Source: an uncultured Stenotrophomonas sp. (lineage in GTDB: Bacteria; Pseudomonadota; Gammaproteobacteria; Xanthomonadales; Xanthomonadaceae). From it: a DNA stretch of 61,941 nucleotides. Under the pieces are notes generated by a model that was not told the DNA's origin, did not search any database, and saw nothing but the letters and a program-made list of their open reading frames with translations. The first letter of the stretch is position 1, and every line of letters starts with the position of its first letter. The stretch spans positions 1-61,941 of the forward strand of contig CAJYNG010000028.1 in the NCBI GenBank assembly GCA_913775725.1, given 5' to 3'. This document shows positions 8,358 to 17,179 of this stretch, piece by piece. The position numbers were made by a program, and so were the translations under genes.

Positions 8358-8549
8358 GGGCTGGGGGTGGATCGATTCCTGAACCCGCCAATTCTAGAAC
8401 AGGTTGGCCCCCGGTGTCGGCGCGGGACAGAAATCGGGCGTCTGGCAGGCGCGGCCGTGGCGGTCATTGGCGGCGGGGTGAGGCCTGTGCGACGCTGCGG
8501 GTCAGCCGGCTGCGTCGGATGGCCGGCCCCCTTCCCAGCAGGATCGTCC

Positions 8550-9974
8550 ATGTCCCCAGCCCAACCCGACATCGCCTCCCACGGCGGTGAGAACACTGCA
8601 TTCATCGTCCTGATCAGCTGCGTGGCCACCCTGGGTGGATTCCTGTTCGGCTTCGACAGTGGTGTCATCAATGGCACGGTCGATGGCCTGCGCCAGGCCT
8701 TCAACTCCAGCGAGGCGGCGCTCGGTTTCGAAGTCGCCTCGATGCTGCTGGGCTGCGCGATCGGTGCCTTCCTGGCCGGTTGGCTGGGAGATCGCCTGGG
8801 CCGTCGTGGCGTGCTGATCGCCTCGGCGCTGATGTTCTTGGTCTCGGCGCTGGGTGCCGGTGCCGCTCACGCCTCCTGGCTGTTCATCGCCGCACGCGTG
8901 CTAGGCGGCTTCGCGGTGGGCGCGGCCAGCGTGATGTCGCCGGCCTACATCGCCGAGGTGGCCTCGGCACGCTATCGCGGGCGTTTGGCCACGGTGCAGC
9001 AGATGGCGATCATCTGCGGCCTGTTCGCAGCCTTCCTCAGCAATTACCTGCTGGCCCGTGCCGCTGGGGCCTCGACCGAGCCGCTGTGGCTGGGCCATGA
9101 GGCCTGGCGCTGGATGTTCTGGATGCAGGCACTGCCGTCGGGGCTGTTCCTGCTGTTGTTGCTGGTGATACCGGAAAGCCCGCGTTTCCTGGTCCTGAAG
9201 GGGCGTCAGCAGCAGGCGAGGGCGGTACTGTCGCGGCTGTACGGCGAGGCCGCGGCGGCGGCCAAGCAGGCCGAGATCGAAGCCAGCTTGGCCCAGGACC
9301 AGCACAAGCCGCGCTTTGCCGACCTGCGCGACACGGTCAGCGGCAAGCTGCGCCCGATCCTGTGGGTGGGCATCGGCCTGGCCATGTTCCAGCAGCTGGT
9401 CGGCATCAACGTGGTGTTCTACTACGGCGCGGTGCTGTGGCAGGCGGTGGGCTTCTCGGAAAGCGACGCGCTGCTGATCAACGTGCTGTCCGGCGCGCTG
9501 AGCATCGGCGCCTGTCTGCTGACGGTGCTGTTGATCGACCGCATCGGGCGCAAGCCGTTGCTGTGGATCGGTTCGGTCGGCATGTCGGTGGCGCTGGTGC
9601 TGATGGTGGTGGCGTTCGCCAGCGGCAGCCTGGTCGAGGGGCGCCTGCAGCTGTCCGACGGCATGGGCCGGCTGGCGCTGGTGGCGGCCAACGTCTACGT
9701 GGTGTTCTTCAACATGTCCTGGGGCCCGGTGATGTGGGTGATGCTGGGCGAGATGTTCCCGAACCAGATCCGCGGCCCGGCGCTGGCGGTGGCCGGCGCG
9801 GCGCAGTGGACCTCGAACTTCGCGATCACCGTGACCTTCCCGATGCTGCTGGCCGGCATCGGCCTGGCCGGCGCCTATGGCATCTACGCCGTCGCGGCCA
9901 TCCTCTCGATCTTCTTCGTGGTCCGCTACGTGCGTGAGACCAAGGGCAAGGAGCTGGAGCAGATGGAAGGCTGA
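8550..9974 (+). CDS. MFS sugar transporter (sugar porter family)
   Basis: A 474-residue inner-membrane proton-coupled carrier with about 12 membrane segments. Sugar-porter signatures are visible: GFLFGFDSGVINGT in the first helix, DRLGRRG between helices 2 and 3, PESPRFL after helix 6, GINVVFYY and DRIGRKP in the second half, and the terminal RETKGKELEQME. The ATG at 8550 has AGGAT seven bases upstream, and the frame upstream of it is non-coding. The substrate is probably a hexose or related sugar, which would fit the Entner-Doudoroff genes later in the window, but it is not proven. Confidence 0.92.
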   Translation: MSPAQPDIASHGGENTAFIVLISCVATLGGFLFGFDSGVINGTVDGLRQAFNSSEAALGFEVASMLLGCAIGAFLAGWLGDRLGRRGVLIASALMFLVSALGAGAAHASWLFIAARVLGGFAVGAASVMSPAYIAEVASARYRGRLATVQQMAIICGLFAAFLSNYLLARAAGASTEPLWLGHEAWRWMFWMQALPSGLFLLLLLVIPESPRFLVLKGRQQQARAVLSRLYGEAAAAAKQAEIEASLAQDQHKPRFADLRDTVSGKLRPILWVGIGLAMFQQLVGINVVFYYGAVLWQAVGFSESDALLINVLSGALSIGACLLTVLLIDRIGRKPLLWIGSVGMSVALVLMVVAFASGSLVEGRLQLSDGMGRLALVAANVYVVFFNMSWGPVMWVMLGEMFPNQIRGPALAVAGAAQWTSNFAITVTFPMLLAGIGLAGAYGIYAVAAILSIFFVVRYVRETKGKELEQMEG

Positions 9975-10131
9975 CGGCCGGCCTGTGTTTCAACGCCTCC
10001 TATCTCGTGGGGAGGCGGCAGGCCTGCCGCCTCTCGATACATTGCGGGTGGCGGACGCAGGTGTGCGCGTCGGGATTGAATTGGCTGCGGAGGAGCGAGG
10101 CTGTTCGTGCCGCCGTCGCGGGAAACTGTCA

Positions 10132-10237
10132 GGAGGGGGCGGGTCACCCTTGACTGGACCGTTGGCGCCATGGATGGCGCCATCGAGCACCATGGATGGG
10201 CTTTTGCGTGTCCAGGCAAGGGTGACCCGCCCCCTCC
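10132..10237. repeat. Variable-arm/constant-core element, copy B
   Basis: 28-bp arms (10132-10159 and 10210-10237) pair with a single mismatch and enclose a 50-bp core (10160-10209). The core contains the inner stem GGCGCCATGGATGGCGCC and the ATGGATGGGCTTTTGCGT tail. The arm sequence (starting GGAGGGGGCGGGTCACCC) is not found in the other copies. It occupies most of the 375-bp gap between the MFS gene and tRNA-Glu, which otherwise holds only the tRNA terminator. Confidence 0.8.
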
Positions 10238-10303
10238 CGCGCAGGGACAGGGAGGCGCTACTGCGACCCAGCTGATCGATGCCATTGCATACCCCGGGAA
10301 ACA

Positions 10304-10330
10304 GAAAAGCCCGCACAAGGCGGGCTTTTT
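10304..10330 (-). terminator. Terminator of tRNA-Glu
   Basis: Stem AAAGCCCGC/GCGGGCTTT with loop ACAAG. It lies about 20 nt beyond the CCA end on the minus strand and is followed there by a T-rich stretch. Confidence 0.8.
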
Positions 10331-10349
10331 CGGTTCCTGCTGCGGCGAC

Positions 10350-10424
10350 TGGCGCTCCCTAGGGGACTCGAACCCCTGTTTTAGCCTTGAGAGGGCCACG
10401 TCCTAACCACTAGACGAAGGGAGC
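10350..10424 (-). tRNA. tRNA-Glu (anticodon CTC)
   Basis: A 75-nt cloverleaf with acceptor GCTCCCT/AGGGAGC, discriminator G and CCA encoded. The anticodon loop CTCTCAA gives CTC, decoding GAG. The D-arm TTCGTCTAGTGGTTAGGA and the T-arm GGGGTTCGAGTCCCC match bacterial tRNA-Glu. The anticodon stem includes G-U pairs (TGGCC with GGCTA). A CTC species would be the minor partner of the usual TTC isoacceptor, useful in a GAG-rich high-GC genome. Confidence 0.92.
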
Positions 10425-10470
10425 GTAACTGTGTCGCTGCCGAGGCAGGAGCGCTAGTATATGCACCTCG

Positions 10471-11856
10471 ATGCCATTGGGCAATCCCGAAACTTCAACC
10501 GGAAGCGCCAACATCATTTCCCCTGCTACATCACCGTTCAGCCTGCGCGTCATCCCGCGCGACCAGCACACGATCTCCCGCAAGGACATCAGCCCGAACG
10601 CCCTGCGCGTGCTTTATCGCCTGCGCGATGCCGGCTTCGGCGCCTACCTTGTCGGCGGCGCGGTGCGCGACCTGCTGGTCAATGGCCAACCCAAGGATTT
10701 CGACGTGGCCACCGATGCCACGCCCGAACAGGTCAAGCAGCTGTTCCGCAACTGCCGCCTGATCGGCCGTCGGTTCCGCCTCGCCCACGTCGTGTTCGGC
10801 CGCGAGATCATCGAAGTCGCCACCTTCCGTGCCAACAGCGATGACGGCAGCGGCGACCGCGAGATGGAAAACGGCATGCTCGTGCGCGACAACGTGTACG
10901 GCACCATCGAAGACGACGCCATCCGCCGCGACTTCACCTGCAACGCCCTGTACTACGCCATCGAGGACTTCTCGGTGCGTGATTACACCGGCGGCTTCGA
11001 AGACGTCCAGGCGCGCCTGATGAAACTGATCGGCAACCCCGAGCAGCGTTATCGCGAAGACCCGGTGCGCATGCTGCGTGCGGTGCGCCTGGCGGCCAAG
11101 CTCGGCTTCCAGATCGAAGAGGGCACCGCCGCGCCGATCCCGCACCTGGCCGGCCTGCTCAACGAAGCCGCACCGGCGCGCCTGTTCGAGGAAGTGCTCA
11201 AGCTGTTCCTGTCCGGGCACGGCGTGGCCAGCTTCGAAGGCCTTGAGCGTTACGGCCTGCTCGACGTGCTGTTCCCGGAAAGTGCCAAGGCGCTGAAGTC
11301 CAACCGCACCGGCGCGCTGCGCCGCATGCTGGTGGAGGGCCTGGCCAACACCGATGCCCGCGTGGCCAACGACGAACCGGTCTCGCCCGCGTTCCTGTTC
11401 GCGCTGCTGCTGTGGCCGGCGTTCTGTCGCGCCCAGGCGACCCTGCTCAAGCAGGGCGTGGCACCGGAGGAAGCGCAGCGCCGTGCCGCCGACCGTGTGA
11501 CCGTGCAGCAGCTGAGCACCATCGCATTGCCGCGCCGCTTTTCGCTGCCGATGCAGGAAATCTGGCTGCTGCAGTCGCGCTTTGGCTCGCGCCAGCGCAA
11601 GCGCGTGTTCCGTACGCTCACCCACCCGCGCTTCCGCGCCGCGTTCGACTTCCTCAGTCTGCGTCAGGTGGCCTCGGCCGAGCACGCTGCCGATGTCGAG
11701 TTCTGGCGCGAGGCACAGGCGCAGTCCGGCCGCGAGCTGGAATCGTCGCTGGACGTGATGCACAGCGAAGAGGGTGATGACGAGAGCGGGGCACCGCGCA
11801 AGCGCCGCCGTCGCCGCCGTCGTCCGGGCGCCCCGGCCGGTGCGGCTGGCGAGTAA
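10471..11856 (+). CDS. pcnB: Poly(A) polymerase I
   Basis: Adds 3' poly(A) tails that target RNAs for decay. It is 461 residues. The nucleotidyltransferase head has VGGAVRDLL followed by DFDVATDA, whose two Asp residues bind metal. The RNA-binding motif RRDFTCNALYY follows, and RYREDPVRMLRAVRLAAKLGF is conserved (given here by its ends RYREDP and AAKLGF). The C terminus is strongly basic, with a run of eight Arg before a PGAPAG tail. The start at 10471 is the first ATG. The initial 25 residues are weakly conserved, so a later non-ATG start is possible. folK follows after 3 bp. Confidence 0.94.
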   Translation: MPLGNPETSTGSANIISPATSPFSLRVIPRDQHTISRKDISPNALRVLYRLRDAGFGAYLVGGAVRDLLVNGQPKDFDVATDATPEQVKQLFRNCRLIGRRFRLAHVVFGREIIEVATFRANSDDGSGDREMENGMLVRDNVYGTIEDDAIRRDFTCNALYYAIEDFSVRDYTGGFEDVQARLMKLIGNPEQRYREDPVRMLRAVRLAAKLGFQIEEGTAAPIPHLAGLLNEAAPARLFEEVLKLFLSGHGVASFEGLERYGLLDVLFPESAKALKSNRTGALRRMLVEGLANTDARVANDEPVSPAFLFALLLWPAFCRAQATLLKQGVAPEEAQRRAADRVTVQQLSTIALPRRFSLPMQEIWLLQSRFGSRQRKRVFRTLTHPRFRAAFDFLSLRQVASAEHAADVEFWREAQAQSGRELESSLDVMHSEEGDDESGAPRKRRRRRRRPGAPAGAAGE

Positions 11857-11859
11857 ACG

Positions 11860-12345
11860 ATGACCCTTGCCTGGATCGGCCTCGGCGCCAACCTTGGCGA
11901 CGCGGCCGCCACCGTCGGCGCGGCGATTGCCGCGCTCGACGCGCTGCCCGGTACCCGCCTGCGCCAGGCCTCAAGGCTGTACACCACGCCGGCCTGGGGC
12001 AATGAAGACCAGCCGCCGTTCGTCAACGCGGTGGCTGCGGTCGACACCACATTGCCGGCCGACATGCTGCTGCAGGCGATGCTGACGCTGGAGCAGCGCT
12101 TTGGCCGCGTACGCGATCCGGCGGTGCACTGGGGCCCGCGCGCGCTGGACCTGGACCTGCTGCTGTATGGCACGCAGGTGCTCGACCAGCCCGGTCTGCA
12201 GGTGCCGCATCCTTACCTGCACGAGCGTGCCTTCGTGTTGGTGCCGCTGGCCGAAATCGCGCCGGATCTGGCCATTCCCGGCCATGGTCGCGTGCGGGAT
12301 GCAGTGGTGCGGGTGGATGCCTGCGGGATCGCGCCGATAGGGTGA
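11860..12345 (+). CDS. folK: HPPK: 6-hydroxymethyl-7,8-dihydropterin pyrophosphokinase
   Basis: Transfers pyrophosphate from ATP to the pterin in folate synthesis. It is 161 residues, normal length. Family motifs: GLGANLGD near the N terminus, [10 protein letters not shown] in the middle, and [11 protein letters not shown] with the two metal-binding Asp residues, followed by [15 protein letters not shown]. It lies 3 bp after pcnB and 34 bp before panB. The pcnB-folK-panB-panC order is the usual proteobacterial cluster, so one transcript is likely. Confidence 0.96.
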   Translation: MTLAWIGLGANLGDAAATVGAAIAALDALPGTRLRQASRLYTTPAWGNEDQPPFVNAVAAVDTTLPADMLLQAMLTLEQRFGRVRDPAVHWGPRALDLDLLLYGTQVLDQPGLQVPHPYLHERAFVLVPLAEIAPDLAIPGHGRVRDAVVRVDACGIAPIG

Positions 12346-12379
12346 TAATGCCCGGGTTATCTCCCCCGGTTATCAGCAC

Positions 12380-13191
<812 letters not shown>

Positions 13192-13195
<4 letters not shown>

Positions 13196-14031
13196 TCCAG
13201 ACCTTCAACGAGCTCGGCGCGCTGCGCGGGCAGATGGCCGAGTGGAAGCGCGAGGGCCTGCGCGTTGCGCTGGTGCCGACCATGGGCAATCTGCACGGTG
13301 GTCACCATTCGCTGGTGACCCTGGCCCGCCAGTACGCCGACAAAGTGGTGGCGAGCATCTTCGTAAACCCGACCCAGTTCGGGCCGAACGAGGACTTCAG
13401 CCGCTACCCGCGTACGCCCGAGGCCGACGTGGCCGGGTTGGAGCAGGCCGGCTGCGATGCGGTGTGGCTGCCCAGCGTCGAGGCGATGTATCCGCTGGGC
13501 GTGGACAAGACCACGCAGATGCACGCGCCCGGCGTCAGTGAAGTGCTGGAAGGTGCCAGCCGCCCGGGTCACTTCGACGGTGTCTGCACCGTGGTCGCAC
13601 GCTTGTTCCTGCAGGTACAGCCGGACGTGGCCGTGTTTGGCCGCAAGGATTATCAGCAACTGGCCGTAATCAAGCAGATGGTGGCCGAGCTGTCGTTCCC
13701 GATCCAGATCGTCGGCGCGGACATCGTGCGCGACGAGGACGGCCTGGCCAAGAGCTCGCGCAACCAGTACCTGAGCGCCGAACAGCGCCCGCTCGCGACC
13801 ACTATTCATCGCACCCTGCTGGGCATGCGCGAAGGCTATGTGGCCGGGCAGGCACGTGACCGCATCGAGGCCGACGCCACGGCGGCATTGCAGGCGGCCG
13901 GTTTCCAGGTCGACTATGCGGTGCTGCGCACTCCGGAGCTGGCCGAGCCGACCTTCGATGGCGGTGGCCGCGTGGCGCTGATCGCCGCACGCCTGGGCAC
14001 CACCCGCTTGATCGACAACCTGGAGTTCTGA
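13192..14031 (+). CDS. panC: Pantothenate synthetase
   Basis: Joins pantoate and beta-alanine using ATP. It is 279 residues. [14 protein letters not shown] carries the HxGH nucleotidyl-transfer motif. FGRKDYQQL and KSSRNQYLS (KMSKS-like loop) are both conserved. The ATG at 13192 overlaps the panB stop by 4 nt. The much longer open frame beginning inside panB is a shadow. panD, which makes beta-alanine, is only 650 bp downstream on the same strand. Confidence 0.97.
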
Positions 14032-14097
14032 GCCGCGTGCGGCTTGGGGGCGCCCGCAACGGGCGCCTCTCCACTTCCCACGGACGGGAGACCGGAA

Positions 14098-14595
14098 ATG
14101 AAACCCCCCAGCACTGATGCCGGCCGTCTTGCCCAGGCCTCTATCCTGGCGGTGTTGGCGGCAGGCATGCTGCCGGCCCAGCTGTTTGGCGGCCTGTTGT
14201 TCGCGCTTGAATTCAGGCGTACGCCGATGCCTGCGCTCACAGGTGGTGGGCTGATGTTCGTGCTGGCCGTCTGCAATGCCATCGCGGTGTTGCTACCGAT
14301 GGCGCTGATCCTTCAGTCTCAGCGGCGCCTGCGCCGGGCCGGATTCGTACTGGTCGGATTCGGGCTGGGCGCGCTGGCCATGGCCACCTGCGCCTGGCCG
14401 GGCGCGGACAATGGTCCGCTGCTGCAGCGCCTGCGCTATGTCGACACCTTCGACGTGATCAGCTATGCCCTGCAGGTGCTGGCCGCGGGTGGCTTCGGCC
14501 TGGTCGCCGGGCTGGCCTTCCATACGGTGTTCCGGCTGTCTCTGGAGGGCAGTTCCGGGCATGCCGCGACGCCGCCACCGGGGGAGGGGGCCTGA
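14098..14595 (+). CDS. Small membrane protein, function unknown
   Basis: A 165-residue protein with about four hydrophobic helices: roughly residues 12-36, 48-70, 80-98 and 120-142. The DUF4149-like pattern of an early membrane pair with short charged loops is suggestive but not diagnostic. The ATG at 14098 follows GGGAG. The 18-residue in-frame extension upstream of it is unlikely. It lies between panC and panD, so co-transcription with pantothenate genes is plausible, but I see no functional link. Confidence 0.65.
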   Translation: MKPPSTDAGRLAQASILAVLAAGMLPAQLFGGLLFALEFRRTPMPALTGGGLMFVLAVCNAIAVLLPMALILQSQRRLRRAGFVLVGFGLGALAMATCAWPGADNGPLLQRLRYVDTFDVISYALQVLAAGGFGLVAGLAFHTVFRLSLEGSSGHAATPPPGEGA

Positions 14596-14682
14596 ACAGC
14601 CTTCAGCGTCCTGTCGTTGCCCCCTGACGATGGCCAAGCGGGTGCTAGAATCCGCTCTTTCCTTTGCCGTTGCAGCGCCCCC

Positions 14683-15063
14683 ATGCACCTGTCCCTGCTC
14701 AAGACCAAGATCCACCGCGCCACCGTCACCCATTCCGAGCTGAACTACGAAGGCTCGATCGCCATCGATGACAACCTGCTGGCTGCCACCGGCATCCGCG
14801 AGTTCGAGCAGGTGCACATCTGGGACGTGACCAACGGTGCGCGCTTCTCGACCTATGCGATCCGCGCCGAAGCCGGCAGCGGCGTTGTCTCGCTCAACGG
14901 TGGCGCGGCGCGCCACGTGCAGGTCGGTGACATCATCATCATCGCCGCGTTCGCCAGCATGACCGAGCAGGAAGCTGACAGCTTCAAGCCGAAGCTGGTG
15001 TACGTTGATGGCAAGAACCAGATCACCCACACCAACGACACGATCCCGACCCAGGCCGCATGA
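14683..15063 (+). CDS. panD: Aspartate 1-decarboxylase
   Basis: Produces beta-alanine for PanC. It is 126 residues from the ATG at 14683, the exact family size. The proenzyme self-cleavage site is NYEGSIAID, between Gly24 and Ser25, where Ser25 becomes the pyruvoyl group. TYAIRAE and [12 protein letters not shown] are conserved. It overlaps pgi by ATGA, an unusual coupling of pantothenate and glycolysis genes. Confidence 0.97.
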   Translation: MHLSLLKTKIHRATVTHSELNYEGSIAIDDNLLAATGIREFEQVHIWDVTNGARFSTYAIRAEAGSGVVSLNGGAARHVQVGDIIIIAAFASMTEQEADSFKPKLVYVDGKNQITHTNDTIPTQAA

Positions 15064-16574
15064 CAACGAACAACGGATTCGACTCGCTGCACTCCCACGC
15101 CCATCGCCTGAAGGGCGCAAGCATTCCCGGCCTGCTCGCCGCCGAACCCGGCCGCGTGCAGGATCTGGCGCTGCGGGTCGGTCCGTTGTACGTCAACTTC
15201 GCGCGGCAGAAATACGATGCTGCGGCGCTGCAGGCGTTGCTGGCGCTGGCTGCCGAGCGTGATGTCGGTGGTGCCATCACCCGCCTGTTCCGTGGCGAGC
15301 AGGTCAATCTGACCGAAGGTCGCGCCGCGCTGCACACCGCGCTGCGTGGCGATGTGGTCGATGCGCCGGTGGCGGCCGAGGCCTATGCCACCGCGCGCGC
15401 GATCCGCCAGCGCATGGGCGTGCTGGTGCGCGCGCTGGAAGACAGTGGCGTGACCGATGTGGTCAGTGTCGGCATCGGCGGTTCCGATCTGGGGCCGCGC
15501 CTGGTCGCCGACGCACTGCGTCCGGTTACTGGCGCACGTCTTCGCGTGCATTTCGTGTCGAACGTGGACGGCGCCGCCATGCAGCGCACGCTGGCCACGC
15601 TGGATCCGGCGAAGACCGCCGGCATCCTGATCTCCAAGACCTTCGGTACGCAGGAAACCCTGCTCAACGGCCAGATCCTGCACGACTGGCTGGGTGGCAG
15701 CGAACGCCTGTATGCAGTCAGTGCCAATCCGGAACGCGCCGCCAAGGCCTTTGCCATCGCCGCCGACCGTGTGCTGCCGATGTGGGACTGGGTCGGTGGC
15801 CGTTATTCGCTGTGGTCGGCCGTCGGTTTCCCGATCGCGCTGGCCATCGGTTTCGAGCGTTTCGAACAGCTGCTGGAAGGTGCTGCGCAGATGGATGCGC
15901 ATGCGCTGGATGCACCGCTGGAGCGCAACCTGCCGGTGCTGCATGGCCTGACCGACATCTGGAACCGCAACCTGCTGGGCCATGCCACGCACGCGGTGAT
16001 GACCTACGACCAGCGCCTGGCGCTGCTGCCGGCCTACCTGCAGCAGCTGGTGATGGAAAGCCTGGGCAAGCGCGTGCAGCGTGACGGCCAACCTGTCACC
16101 ACCGACACCGTGCCGGTGTGGTGGGGCGGCGCGGGCACCGATGTGCAGCACAGCTTCTTCCAGGCACTGCACCAGGGCACCAGCATCGTTCCGGCAGATT
16201 TCATCGGCTGCGTGCACAACGACGATCCCTACACGATCAATCATCAGGCCCTGCTGGCCAATCTGCTGGCGCAGACCGAAGCGCTGGCCAATGGCCAGAG
16301 CAGCGAGGATCCGCACCGCGATTATCCGGGCGGCCGCCCGAGCACGCTGATCCTGCTCGACGCGCTGACCCCGCAGGCGCTGGGCGCACTGATCGCCATG
16401 TACGAACACGCCGTGTACGTGCAGTCGGTGATCTGGAACATCAATGCCTTCGACCAGTTCGGTGTCGAGCTTGGCAAGCAGCTGGCCAGTGGCCTGCTGC
16501 CGGCGCTGCAGGGTGAGGATGTGGCGATTGCCGATCCGATGACCCGCGAGATCCTTGCGCAGCTGAAGGGCTGA
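15060..16574 (+). CDS. pgi: Glucose-6-phosphate isomerase
   Basis: Interconverts glucose-6-P and fructose-6-P. It is 504 residues. [15 protein letters not shown] and the [10 protein letters not shown] phosphate loop are present. The catalytic Glu is in the segment VMESLGKRV and the His in [15 protein letters not shown]. Its start overlaps the panD stop. In an organism using the Entner-Doudoroff route, Pgi mainly recycles fructose-6-P or supplies it for biosynthesis. It is the last housekeeping gene before the lanthipeptide locus. Confidence 0.97.
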   Translation: MTTNNGFDSLHSHAHRLKGASIPGLLAAEPGRVQDLALRVGPLYVNFARQKYDAAALQALLALAAERDVGGAITRLFRGEQVNLTEGRAALHTALRGDVVDAPVAAEAYATARAIRQRMGVLVRALEDSGVTDVVSVGIGGSDLGPRLVADALRPVTGARLRVHFVSNVDGAAMQRTLATLDPAKTAGILISKTFGTQETLLNGQILHDWLGGSERLYAVSANPERAAKAFAIAADRVLPMWDWVGGRYSLWSAVGFPIALAIGFERFEQLLEGAAQMDAHALDAPLERNLPVLHGLTDIWNRNLLGHATHAVMTYDQRLALLPAYLQQLVMESLGKRVQRDGQPVTTDTVPVWWGGAGTDVQHSFFQALHQGTSIVPADFIGCVHNDDPYTINHQALLANLLAQTEALANGQSSEDPHRDYPGGRPSTLILLDALTPQALGALIAMYEHAVYVQSVIWNINAFDQFGVELGKQLASGLLPALQGEDVAIADPMTREILAQLKG

Positions 16575-16890
16575 CCCGGCCTGCGGATGTGCCGGCGCCG
16601 GCCGGCCATCCCATGTCTCTCCGCTTGCCTTCGATCCGGTCGCGCATGAATGTCTGCGCGGCCACTCATTCCGCGTCGTTTCCGTGCTGCGCATGCAGCG
16701 CATCCGCGTGCCTGCCGCAGCGCAGCTTGACTGTGCATCGCGTGCCAATGCAGTGTGCACGGGCGGCTGTACCTGTCATCTAGTATCGCTCGCAGCATGA
16801 TGTTGATGCCAGGGACTGGCCGTATCCGAAGGGACGTGGAATCGATCCATGTCCTCAACGCCTCATGTTGTGAATGACAGGAGATTGCGA
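16575..16890. other. 316-bp gap upstream of the lanthipeptide precursor
   Basis: No convincing gene. The only forward frame (16589-16783) has no ribosome binding site, no lanthipeptide-like core and biased composition. TTGACT at 16727 and TAGTAT at 16781 resemble promoter hexamers but are not correctly spaced as a pair. The promoter of lanA must lie here, but I cannot fix it. Confidence 0.5.
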
Positions 16891-17097
16891 ATGGATCTGA
16901 ATGACGATGTTGTGTCCGGCTGGCTCAATGGCTCGGACGATGTGGATGGGTGTGCCAACCCTGCCGGTTCGCTGTTCATCTATGGCGCTGCGGCTACCGA
17001 GTCCGCACTCACGTCGGCCTCCGACACCCTGATCACCGGTGGTGGCACCGAGTGCACCACCACGATGTCCGTGGTCAATCACTGCCTGTGTTGCTGA
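16891..17097 (+). CDS. Candidate class II lanthipeptide precursor
   Basis: A 68-residue peptide directly upstream of a lanM gene. The acidic leader (residues 1-52, rich in Asp, Gly and Ala) ends ITGGG, a double-glycine-type cleavage site. The predicted 16-residue core is TECTTTMSVVNHCLCC, with four Cys (55, 65, 67, 68) and five Ser/Thr (53, 56, 57, 58, 60). LanM enzymes dehydrate Ser/Thr and join them to Cys. The ATG at 16891 has AGGAG eight bases upstream. The in-frame ATG at 16849 would add 14 residues but lacks such a site. The CLCC end resembles Cys-rich C-terminal rings of known class II lantibiotics only in general form. The ring pattern and activity are unknown. Confidence 0.85.
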   Translation: MDLNDDVVSGWLNGSDDVDGCANPAGSLFIYGAAATESALTSASDTLITGGGTECTTTMSVVNHCLCC

Positions 17098-17107
17098 TGT
17101 AGCCCGA

Positions 17108-17141
17108 GCCGGCACGCAGCGCCTTGCGGCTGCGTGCCGGC
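17108..17141 (+). promoter_or_regulatory. Strong hairpin between lanA and lanM
   Basis: 13-bp perfect arms GCCGGCACGCAGC (17108-17120) and GCTGCGTGCCGGC (17129-17141) with an 8-nt loop, starting 10 nt after the lanA stop. No T-run follows, so it is more likely a partial attenuator or an mRNA 3' stabiliser. It would let many more lanA than lanM transcripts accumulate, as is known in other lantibiotic operons. Confidence 0.7.
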
Positions 17142-17179
17142 AACTGGAACAGACTTCCCGATACCTTGCAGGGGGCGTA

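Noticed and set aside
9990-10316. Small proteins predicted over element B
   Set aside because: The frames cross the hairpin arms on both strands, with proline/arginine-rich nonsense sequence. The DNA is better explained as a structured repeat.
16589-16783. Possible second lanthipeptide precursor upstream of lanA
   Set aside because: Although Cys and Ser rich, it has no ribosome binding site, no GG leader end, and is poorly placed. The composition follows from the local GC skew.
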